Source: Deltaproteobacteria bacterium (GTDB lineage: Bacteria; Lernaellota; Lernaellaia; JACKCT01). From it: a stretch of 5,695 nt of DNA. How positions within the stretch are numbered: the first letter of the stretch is position 1; each line of letters begins with the position of its first letter. The stretch lies in assembly GCA_020633895.1 (NCBI GenBank), contig JACKCT010000047.1:1-5695 (forward strand), written 5' to 3'. The notes beneath the pieces are model-generated. The model made no database searches. It was not told the origin of the DNA and saw nothing but the letters and a program-made list of their open reading frames with translations. The translations under genes and the position numbers were made by a program. Shown piece by piece: positions 1 through 5,366 of this stretch.

Positions 1-200
1 TCGTCGTCGTCATCATCCGAATCGTCATCGTCATCATCGTCGTCGTCGTCCGCGTCGTCGTCGTCCGAATCGTCATCATCGTCGTCGACCGCGTCGTCGT
101 CGTCATCGTCGTCGTCTCCGCCGCCGCCGCAGGCGATGGCCAGAGAAAGGGACAGGGCCATCAAAGCGGCCAGGAACAAAAACATCCATCGAATCTTCAT
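1..200 (-). CDS. Poly-Asp lipoprotein, N-terminal fragment (runs off left edge)
   Basis: This is the start of an exported lipoprotein; only the first 66 codons are in the window. The ATG at 200-198 follows a clear Shine-Dalgarno (GGGAGGA on the minus strand, 206-212) with a 5-base spacer. The translation begins MKIRWMFLFLAALMALSLSL, a short basic head plus a hydrophobic core, and then AIAC, a loose lipobox with the lipidated cysteine at residue 24. Four glycines follow. From residue 29 to the edge the chain is almost only aspartate, in runs of up to ten broken by single Ala, Val or Ser. The DNA of this part is a GAC/GAT trinucleotide tract. The functional domain lies outside the window, so no function can be given. 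It lies downstream of bioF on the same strand but 204 bases away, and probably has its own promoter. The signal peptide and anchor are seen directly; outer-surface location is inferred. Confidence 0.8.
   Translation of the reverse strand, partial: MKIRWMFLFLAALMALSLSLAIACGGGGDDDDDDDDAVDDDDDDSDDDDADDDDDDDDDDSDDDDD
3..116 (-). repeat. GAC/GAT trinucleotide (poly-Asp) tract
   Basis: Read on the minus strand, nearly every codon from 116 down to 3 is GAC or GAT. The exceptions are GCG (92-90 and 53-51), GTC (89-87) and TCG (68-66 and 20-18). Both Asp codons are mixed, which argues for selection on the protein rather than recent slippage alone. Length changes in whole triplets would alter the linker without breaking the frame. 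The tract continues past the left edge. Confidence 0.9.
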
Positions 201-311
201 CGGAATCCTCCCGGAAAATCAGCTTAGGCCCATCATCGGGCCGGGATTTCTCTCGGCAACCATCCATTGTCGGTTGTTGCGCGTTGCGTCGAATGCATCG
301 GCGGCCCAAGT

Positions 312-326
312 GCGACAATTTGTCGC
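312..326. promoter_or_regulatory. 15-base inverted repeat, possible operator
   Basis: The sequence GCGACAATTTGTCGC has perfect 7-base arms (GCGACAA and TTGTCGC) around one central base. This is the size and symmetry of a dimeric regulator site. It lies about 110 bases upstream of the poly-Asp lipoprotein start and about 80 bases past the bioF stop. No T-run follows it on either strand, so a terminator is less likely. The symmetry is seen directly; the operator role is inference. Confidence 0.35.
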
Positions 327-372
327 TCCCGCCGGACAAGGGCTCAGATTTAAACGGAAATTCCCTCGAAAT

Positions 373-392
373 GGCAAGCGTTTTTCGTTGCC
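373..392 (-). terminator. Weak hairpin downstream of bioF, possible terminator
   Basis: On the minus strand, GGCAACG and CGCTTGCC face each other across an AAAAA loop: five outer pairs (GGCAA/TTGCC), a bulged C, then two inner pairs. It begins 12 bases after the bioF stop, where a terminator of the biotin operon would be expected. The stem is short and only TTT follows it, so it would be a poor intrinsic terminator. Confidence 0.25.
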
Positions 393-404
393 CTTTGACA
401 TGCG

Positions 405-1592
405 TCAATCCGGCGGTTCAGCGCCCGATCCCCGCCCGATTGCCCCGAAGGCCTCGTGAACACGTGCCAAATCCTCGGGCGAATGCGTCACACAGGCGGT
501 CAGGCGTAGTCGGCACGAGCCGGGCGGCACCGTCGGCGGCCGGATAGCCCGTGCCAGGATCCCGGCGTCCAGCAATTTCTCGGCGACGGCCAAAGCCTCG
601 GCTTCGCCGCCCACTATCGCCGGAACGACCGCCGCCGCCGGTTCCAGGACACTCAACCCGGCCTCACGGGCGGCCAGGGCCAGTTCGTGCGCCACCTCGT
701 GCAGGCGCGTTTCGAACGCCGCGCCTTGGGCCTCGATGCGCCGAAGAGCCTCGTGCGCCGCACCGACCGCGAAGGGCGGCAACGCCGTGGAAAATATCAC
801 ACTGCGCGAGCGATTGATCAGCAATTCCCGTATTTTGGCCGACGTCGCCACAAATGCGCCGAAGGATCCGAACGCCTTGCCGAACGTGCCGACGACCGCC
901 GCCGCCCGACCGGTCAGTCCCAAGGCCGCCATCGCCCCGCGCCCCGCTCCGAGCACGCCGACTGCGTGGGCTTCGTCGACGATCAACGCCGCGTCGTGAC
1001 GCTCGCACAGGTCCGCGATTGCCGCCAGATCGGGCGTGTCGCCGTCCATCGAAAAGACCGATTCGGTCACAACGAACGCCAAATCCTTGCCGTCGCGGTG
1101 TTCGGTCAGGAGCTGTTCGAGGTGCGTTATGTCGGCGTGGCGATAGGTGTGGCGCTCAGCCTTGGATAGGCGACAGCCGTCGATGATGCTGGCGTGGTTG
1201 AGTTCGTCGGAGAAGACGACGTCGTTCTTACCCGCGAGCGCCGGGATCAGGCCCGTGTTGGCGTGATAGCCCGAGCCGCACAGCAGCGCCGCCTCCGTGC
1301 CGAAAAATCGCGCCAGGGCGTCTTCCAACTCGCCGTGGCAGCTTGGGGAACCGGTCACGAGGCGGCTGGCTCCCGACCCGGCGCCGAACTTTTGCGCTGC
1401 TTCGATACCGGCTTGGATGATTCCCGCGTCTCCGGCCAGGCCCAGGTAGTCGTTGCCGCACAGGTTGACCAATTCCCGGCCGTCGACGACCACCCGCGGC
1501 CCCGGCGGTGAATCCAGGGACAGGAGGGTGCGTCGAAGACCGGCCCGGTCGATGCGGGCGAGCGTCTGGTCAATGGCGTCGTCGAGATGCAA
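405..1592 (-). CDS. bioF: 8-amino-7-oxononanoate synthase (KAPA synthase)
   Basis: This PLP-dependent alpha-oxoamine synthase condenses pimeloyl-ACP or pimeloyl-CoA with L-alanine to give 8-amino-7-oxononanoate, an early step in biotin ring assembly; it is cytosolic. At 395 residues it is the usual length (E. coli about 384) and appears intact. Landmarks are GNDYLGL (46-52), GSGYHANTGLI (106-116) with the PLP-stacking His133 in ELNHAS, IVDEAHAVG (204-212) with Asp206 and His209, and GTFGKAFGSFG (235-245) with the Schiff-base Lys239. The C-terminal signature RPPTVPPG (351-358) is followed by RLRLTACVTH. The start is TTG: no in-frame ATG or GTG precedes the conserved N-terminal helix, and the next GTG (residue 34) is too late. 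The ribosome site is weak (AAGAAG about 9 bases upstream). It lies 67 bases after the bioB stop on the same strand, so it is probably co-transcribed. A close paralogue such as 2-amino-3-ketobutyrate ligase is less likely because of the bioB neighbour. Confidence 0.93.
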   Translation of the reverse strand: MHLDDAIDQTLARIDRAGLRRTLLSLDSPPGPRVVVDGRELVNLCGNDYLGLAGDAGIIQAGIEAAQKFGAGSGASRLVTGSPSCHGELEDALARFFGTEAALLCGSGYHANTGLIPALAGKNDVVFSDELNHASIIDGCRLSKAERHTYRHADITHLEQLLTEHRDGKDLAFVVTESVFSMDGDTPDLAAIADLCERHDAALIVDEAHAVGVLGAGRGAMAALGLTGRAAAVVGTFGKAFGSFGAFVATSAKIRELLINRSRSVIFSTALPPFAVGAAHEALRRIEAQGAAFETRLHEVAHELALAAREAGLSVLEPAAAVVPAIVGGEAEALAVAEKLLDAGILARAIRPPTVPPGSCRLRLTACVTHSPEDLARVHEAFGAIGRGSGAEPPD

Positions 1593-1609
1593 CGGAAGAA
1601 ACTTCTTGG

Positions 1610-1634
1610 AGGCGCCCCAGCGGGTCCGGCGCCT
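1610..1634 (-). promoter_or_regulatory. Hairpin in the bioB-bioF gap
   Basis: Perfect 7-base arms AGGCGCC (1634-1628) and GGCGCCT (1616-1610) enclose an 11-base loop, all in G+C-rich sequence. The hairpin ends 17 bases before the TTG start of bioF. In the transcript it could shield the bioB message end or tune bioF translation. There is no T-run for termination. The symmetry is seen; the role is inference. Confidence 0.35.
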
Positions 1635-1659
1635 TTCCGGCGGAAGTTGGAGTTCGGAG

Positions 1660-2751
1660 TTATTCGGGGCTGCGCACGAACCGCACCGGCGTGTATCCGG
1701 TCGGCAGCGGCTGCACGGGAATGGGCGAGGCCACCGGCTCGGTCACGTCCGCATGGCCGCCGTGTTTGTCGCAGGGGGCGATGGACATGCCCAGTTCCTC
1801 GAGCATGCGATGATCCTGCCACGGGTCGGCGCCCTTGGTGGTCAGGTAGTCGCCGATCATCATGCCCGACGCTCCGGCCCGGAAAATGTCCTTTTGCCGA
1901 TCCTTGAGATGCACCTGCCGCCCCCCGGCGATGAGGATCTGCTTGGTCGGCATGAGGTGGCGGGCCAGGGCGATAATCCGCAGGCACTCCTCCTCGGGCA
2001 GGGTCTCGAAGTTTTCCATGGGCGTGCCGGGGATGGGATTGAGGAAGTTGATGGGCACCGAGTCCACATCCAACTCCCGCAGGTCCAGCAGCAGTTCCAC
2101 GCGCTGCTCCCAGGTCTCGCCCATGCCGAAGATGCCTCCGCAGCAGGTGAACAGACCGGCCTTGTTGGCTTCCTCGACGGCGCGGCGGTTGTCGTCGTAG
2201 TCGCGGGTGCCGCAGACCTCGGCGTAGTGGCTGCGCGCGGTTTCCAGGTTGTGGTGGAACATATTCAGGCCGGCAGCCTTGAGTTCGGCCACGTCCTCGG
2301 CGTTGACGGCGCCGGGGGAGCAGCAGGGGCTCATGCCCGTTTCCCGCTGGATTTCGGGGAAGATCTCCTGGGCGATGCGGATTTCCTTTTTGCGGATTTT
2401 GCGTCCGGCCAGCACCATGGAGAACTCGCGGGCGCCCATTTGGCGGGCGCGCTTGGCGGCGTCCAGGACGGCGTCCTTGCCGATGAAGTCGTATTCGGAC
2501 ACGCCGGTGTCGAAATGGACCGACTGGGCGCAAAAGCCGCAGTTTTCGCCGCATTTGCCGGATTTGGCGTTGACGATGGCGCACAGGGAGACGTCGTTGC
2601 CCTTGTATTTCCGACGCAGGGACTCGGCGCCGTCCATCAGGGCGTCAAAGGCGTCCTCGCCTTCGCTTTTGACCATCGCCAGGACTTCCTCGCCGGTCAG
2701 GGGGCGAAGGTCGGCCTGGGCGCTCAGTTCTCGAATCTGCTCGGCGTTCAT
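1660..2751 (-). CDS. bioB: Biotin synthase (radical SAM), probable Type II form
   Basis: This radical SAM enzyme converts dethiobiotin to biotin by sulfur insertion, the last step of the pathway. The ATG at 2751 is chosen because GAGGA sits just upstream and the N-terminus MNAEQIREL suits the family. A longer frame reaches 2925, but its first 58 residues are unlike BioB and cover the promoter. The 363-residue product has the SAM-cluster motif CGENCGFC (Cys67, Cys71, Cys74), HHNLET (167-172), CCGGIFGMGET (203-213) and NPIPGTP (238-244). Aligned by eye to E. coli BioB, Cys128 and Cys188 are kept as Cys143 and Cys203. Two ligands of the sacrificial 2Fe-2S cluster are lost: Cys97 is Ser111 and Arg260 is Leu273. 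New cysteines appear at 144, 180 and 204. This resembles the Type II biotin synthases with an auxiliary 4Fe-5S cluster reported from anaerobes. It is the first gene of a probable bioB-bioF operon. Confidence 0.96.
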   Translation of the reverse strand: MNAEQIRELSAQADLRPLTGEEVLAMVKSEGEDAFDALMDGAESLRRKYKGNDVSLCAIVNAKSGKCGENCGFCAQSVHFDTGVSEYDFIGKDAVLDAAKRARQMGAREFSMVLAGRKIRKKEIRIAQEIFPEIQRETGMSPCCSPGAVNAEDVAELKAAGLNMFHHNLETARSHYAEVCGTRDYDDNRRAVEEANKAGLFTCCGGIFGMGETWEQRVELLLDLRELDVDSVPINFLNPIPGTPMENFETLPEEECLRIIALARHLMPTKQILIAGGRQVHLKDRQKDIFRAGASGMMIGDYLTTKGADPWQDHRMLEELGMSIAPCDKHGGHADVTEPVASPIPVQPLPTGYTPVRFVRSPE

Positions 2752-2768
2752 GCTGGTCCTCGAATGTC

Positions 2769-2800
2769 GCGTTGCTCGAAGTGATTGGATCCCGCAACGC
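2769..2800 (-). promoter_or_regulatory. Stem-loop in the bioB leader
   Basis: The 7-base arms GCGTTGC and GCAACGC pair perfectly around an 18-base loop. The element lies within the inferred 5' leader of bioB, ending 17 bases before the ATG and just ahead of its Shine-Dalgarno. It may affect translation or message stability. It does not resemble any riboswitch I know. Confidence 0.3.
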
Positions 2801-2810
2801 ACCACGCACA

Positions 2811-2867
2811 GCCTAGGGTCACGGAATCGCGCGGTATTATAACGGAGTGCGTCGCTTGGGCCTAGGG
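2811..2867 (-). promoter_or_regulatory. bioB promoter with flanking GCCTAGGG octamers
   Basis: On the minus strand a perfect TATAAT -10 box (2841-2836) lies about 85 bases upstream of the bioB ATG and would give a leader of nearly 80 bases. The -35 region is poor (TAGGCC at 17-base spacing), which suggests an activator or another sigma preference. The octamer GCCTAGGG occurs twice on the plus strand, at 2811-2818 and 2860-2867. Its core CCTAGG is palindromic. One copy covers the -35 region and the other falls about 10-20 bases after the expected start of transcription. A pair bracketing the promoter fits a repressor site. It is not the classical BirA operator (TTGTAAAC-type arms), so the regulator is unknown. 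Confidence 0.5.
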
Positions 2868-2909
2868 GGCGTGCGCCGGACAGGGCCGGGCTTTTGACTG
2901 ATGCCCATC

Positions 2910-2938
2910 TTGCGAGTTTGCTCAACGTCCGCTATGAA
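2910..2938 (+). promoter_or_regulatory. Possible promoter of the plus-strand lipoprotein
   Basis: TTGCGA (2910-2915) and TATGAA (2933-2938) are separated by 17 bases and each match four of six sigma-70 consensus positions. They lie about 70 bases before the ATG at 3006, divergent from the bioB promoter. This is the best pair I found in the gap, but matches of this quality arise by chance. Confidence 0.3.
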
Positions 2939-3005
2939 TGAAGCAAGTGCGTGGAATCATCCTGCGAATTAGCTTTGTCAATGGTTGTAGTTTGCCGGAG
3001 GGAAA

Positions 3006-3461
3006 ATGAAAATTCTGTCGAAAACTGCGGAAAACTTGATCGTCTGGGCTCTTGCGGTTCTTCTTATGACGATGGTCGGTACATTTTTCGCCTGTGGCGA
3101 CGACGATGACGATGACAACGATTCCGGTACTGCCGCAGATGACGATGATGACTCGGATGATGAGGATCTCGCTTCGGCCAGTTGCGAAACTCTCTTGGCT
3201 AACTTTACGGCTTGCCTGTCGTTGGATACCACGGGCTCAATAAGTAGTCGGGTCGCTCCGGATTTTGATAGCGATTGCTTCATCGCTTGGTGTAACGGAG
3301 GGGGATACGACACGGTTGGCAATTTGTTTGTACTCGAATTCAACCGAAACTGCTATCCATCTCGATGCTCGGATTTCATCGACATCTATTTTTCAGCTAA
3401 TAACCCCAACGGACCCACGCGAAGCGAATGCGCAGTTCCCTGGGAAGACTGTCCTTTTTAG
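3006..3461 (+). CDS. Poly-Asp, cysteine-rich lipoprotein of unknown function
   Basis: This 151-residue exported protein is of no family I recognise. The ATG follows GGAGG at 2997-3001. Residues 1-29 form a signal peptide (Lys near the start, hydrophobic core from about 11 to 29) ending in FFAC, with the presumed lipidated cysteine at 30. The next residues, GDDDDDDNDSGTAADDDDDS, start an acidic linker that lasts to about residue 54. The remaining ~95 residues form a compact domain with eight cysteines (60, 70, 91, 96, 116, 121, 142, 149), several in C-x4-C pairs, as in a small disulfide-bonded extracytoplasmic domain. Rich aromatic, Asn and Gly content also suits a surface protein. The aspartate right after the anchor at +3 could affect membrane sorting. 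Its anchor and linker match the lipoprotein at the left edge, although the two genes are not obvious duplicates. Its GC is lower than that of the biotin genes. It lies upstream of the ligase gene on the same strand; a functional link is unproven. Confidence 0.85.
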   Translation: MKILSKTAENLIVWALAVLLMTMVGTFFACGDDDDDDNDSGTAADDDDDSDDEDLASASCETLLANFTACLSLDTTGSISSRVAPDFDSDCFIAWCNGGGYDTVGNLFVLEFNRNCYPSRCSDFIDIYFSANNPNGPTRSECAVPWEDCPF

Positions 3462-3692
3462 CCTTGTTATCCGAGGCGACTTAATTCCGGTGAGTGAACT
3501 TGATCCATCTTATGCATCAGTTAAGCTGATGATGGTCAAACGAAAATCCCAAAACACTTTGAGAAAATAAGTCTCCTGACGTTCTTAGTCGTTCTCCCCT
3601 GGACCTTCGGCCTTCGTCTGTTTCCGCTTGAAGAACAAAAGATTCTTGTCGCCAAAATATTTCTTCTAGCGCTGATTGCTGTACTCCCATGG
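3462..3692 (+). other. 5' extension of the ligase frame without a usual start codon
   Basis: The reading frame of the following ligase is open from 3525, just after a TAA at 3522. Codons 3570-3692 encode a typical start for this family: a hydrophobic helix (SLLTFLVVLPWTFGLRLF), a short polar turn (PLEEQKI) and a second helix (LVAKIFLLALIAVLPW). No ATG, GTG or TTG occurs in this frame before the TTG at 3693. The only nearby ATGs, at 3529 and 3532, and a GTG at 3490 are in the frame one base off, and that frame ends at the TAA at 3568. Four short A-runs (3538-3540, 3543-3546, 3551-3554, 3564-3567) lie between the ATGs and that stop. One extra A in any of them would join the two frames. A GAGG at 3473-3476 is a possible ribosome site for the GTG start. 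Confidence 0.6.
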
Positions 3693-5366
3693 TTGAAATC
3701 TTCGCTTGAGGTGCGAATTCCTCGACCGATAGCCGTGCTACTCGCAGCCAACTTGGTTTGGATGGCTTTGCATCTTTGGATGCATCGTCCGTATTTGCTC
3801 GCCGAGCAGTCGGCGGTTTTCGAAGATTTTATTTTCCTACTGCCGCTGGTTTTCGCATTCGTTTTTCCGCGCAATGCACCAAAAGTTCGATTCTTTCTGA
3901 TTTTGATCGGCCTGGGAGCAGCGTTCTTAGCAGCATTCGCATTTTTCGGCGCATACGCTCTGAAATCACATGCCCCACTCATCTTTGACGGACGAGTCCG
4001 AGGGACCTTTTCCCACCCGAACCTCCTAGCTCAGTATTTGGCCGTCGTCATACCGGTGGCCGGTTCCATGAGTCTGGTTTCTCAATCCCGCTCCGGGGTG
4101 CGCCTTGCGTTTCTGATCTATGTCGTGATGGCTGTTGCGCTCAGCCTGACATATATGCGGGGCGCCTTGCTGGCTTCGGCGGCGGCCCTAGGATTTTCGA
4201 CGGCGCTATTTGTGGGGCTGAAAGTCAGGGACCAGAGACAAATCATGATTCGTGCGTTCGCCTTGGCGGGAATAACGATCGTTCTTGTTGCGGGTTTGTG
4301 GTCCTTCGATCGACCCCATTCCAAACGTCGGACAGTCTTGAACGAACTATCCGGAGAATCCGGGTTTGGAACCACTTCCATATCCCGCCGAATGGTGCTC
4401 TGGCAGCAGGCGCTTAGATCTTCGTTAGAGCACCCTTGGTTCGGATGCGGCGCGGGCCGGTCGCTGCAATGTCTGGCCGAACAACGCCGGTTCGCCGATC
4501 CGGAAAAACAATTCCGACACATTGACGCCCACCAAGATTCTTTACAGATTGCCATGGAGTACGGTTGGCCGGGATTGGTTCTTTATTGGGCACTGATGGG
4601 AACAATGGGGGCCTATATTGCCGCAGGTTTGTATCGTGTGACCCGGGGAAAATCGCCGCCTGAAACACTCGATAACAGTATCTACGCGATTTGCATGGCA
4701 AGCGGAGCAATCGCGTTTATTCTCCTCGGCGCTTACGATTTTCCTTGGTCGCGAGTCGTTCCCAAGGTGTACGCCTTTGTCTTATTAGGCTGGGCTGCGG
4801 CTTTGTGCGGCTCCGACCGACAAGGCGAAGACAACGCGACTTCAAATCCGTCTTCACGAATCGTTCACTTCTCGAAGATCGTCTTACCTCTGTTCGCCGG
4901 AGGTTGCGCCTTGACAGTGGTTATCCCTGACATTGTCGGCTTGTATCACGCGCAAGGGGCGGTCGCGGCCTTAAAAAAAAACGACGTTGCATTGGCGCAT
5001 CACCATTGTCGTCCAATATTGGCCAATCGAACGGAACGGTTTGATCGACGCCTGAATTGCTATCGACTGATGACCCCGGCACTCGGGTCTAAAGGCTTAA
5101 CGATTTTGGAACAGATGCGCGCCGATTATCCTTGGGACTACAAGGTCTCCGCCTCAATGGTGATGGCGGACCTGCGAGCCGGCCGCCCGGGAGATGCCTG
5201 CCGAGAAGCCCTCCGAGGCTTTCGCCTATGGCCTAAGCATCCCGCGTGGAGCAAAGTATCGACCGGTACTCAATCTTTGGAACTATCAGAAAACGATCGG
5301 CGAAGTTGTTCGAGATTAACGTGGCTGGTCAACCGACGCCGGTCAATCCTTAGACCCCCACCCTAA
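3693..5366 (+). CDS. O-antigen ligase / Wzy-type polymerase family membrane protein
   Basis: This polytopic inner-membrane protein of the WaaL/Wzy/PglL superfamily would transfer or polymerise lipid-linked glycans on the periplasmic face. From the TTG at 3693 it has 557 residues, with about 10-11 membrane helices between residues 12 and 415. Family landmarks are RGTFSHPNLLAQYL (103-116), LTYMRGALLA (152-161) with a conserved-type Arg156, and a large periplasmic loop (about 205-290). The loop holds RRMVLWQQAL (232-241), HPWFGCGAG (247-255) and AHQDSLQ (279-285), with His280 a likely catalytic histidine. Residues about 418-557 form a soluble, helical tail resembling TPR-type repeats, a common add-on in this family. 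The TTG is only the first usual start codon in the frame: homologous-looking helices are encoded upstream, so the true protein is probably longer or the gene is frameshifted. Ligase and polymerase cannot be told apart by sequence alone, and no other glycan genes are visible. Confidence 0.82.
   Translation: MKSSLEVRIPRPIAVLLAANLVWMALHLWMHRPYLLAEQSAVFEDFIFLLPLVFAFVFPRNAPKVRFFLILIGLGAAFLAAFAFFGAYALKSHAPLIFDGRVRGTFSHPNLLAQYLAVVIPVAGSMSLVSQSRSGVRLAFLIYVVMAVALSLTYMRGALLASAAALGFSTALFVGLKVRDQRQIMIRAFALAGITIVLVAGLWSFDRPHSKRRTVLNELSGESGFGTTSISRRMVLWQQALRSSLEHPWFGCGAGRSLQCLAEQRRFADPEKQFRHIDAHQDSLQIAMEYGWPGLVLYWALMGTMGAYIAAGLYRVTRGKSPPETLDNSIYAICMASGAIAFILLGAYDFPWSRVVPKVYAFVLLGWAAALCGSDRQGEDNATSNPSSRIVHFSKIVLPLFAGGCALTVVIPDIVGLYHAQGAVAALKKNDVALAHHHCRPILANRTERFDRRLNCYRLMTPALGSKGLTILEQMRADYPWDYKVSASMVMADLRAGRPGDACREALRGFRLWPKHPAWSKVSTGTQSLELSENDRRSCSRLTWLVNRRRSILRPPP

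Larger units (their letters stand above)
201..404. other. Intergenic region between bioF 3' end and the lipoprotein start
   Basis: These 204 bases carry no credible gene; the open frames here are short shadows without ribosome sites. The region holds the Shine-Dalgarno of the leftward lipoprotein (206-212). It also has a GGCCC-N6-GGGCC inverted repeat at 227-242 that would fold in that gene's leader, a 15-base inverted repeat at 312-326, and a weak hairpin at 373-392 after bioF. I could not place a convincing -35/-10 pair for the lipoprotein. Confidence 0.6.

Noticed and set aside
1-116. CRISPR or satellite-like repeat array
   Set aside because: The repeat is a coding GAC/GAT triplet tract in frame with a signal peptide; there are no spaced repeats and spacers.
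136-547. Plus-strand frames over 136-459 and 284-547
   Set aside because: They run antisense to the lipoprotein or bioF ends, lack ribosome sites and have no recognisable features.
1355-2584. Minus-strand open frame of 409 codons overlapping bioB and bioF
   Set aside because: It is an Arg/Pro/His-rich off-frame shadow of the two biotin genes with no recognisable domain.
1453-2784. Long plus-strand open frame (443 codons) opposite bioB
   Set aside because: It lies antisense to a certain bioB, has repetitive Gly/Ala/Val/His-rich composition with no motif, and is explained by high GC and codon bias on the real strand.
2752-2925. N-terminal extension of BioB by 58 residues
   Set aside because: The extra residues do not resemble BioB, cover the TATAAT promoter and lack a ribosome site, whereas the ATG at 2751 has a good one.
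2752-3005. Classical BirA operator upstream of bioB
   Set aside because: I looked for TTGTAAAC/GTTTACAA-type arms in the divergent gap and found none.
3265-3570. Separate 101-codon plus-strand gene
   Set aside because: Most of it overlaps the lipoprotein out of frame. Only its tail (from the GTG at 3490) is of interest, as a possible displaced start of the ligase.
4118-4710. Minus-strand frames within the ligase gene
   Set aside because: They are antisense shadows without motifs or ribosome sites.
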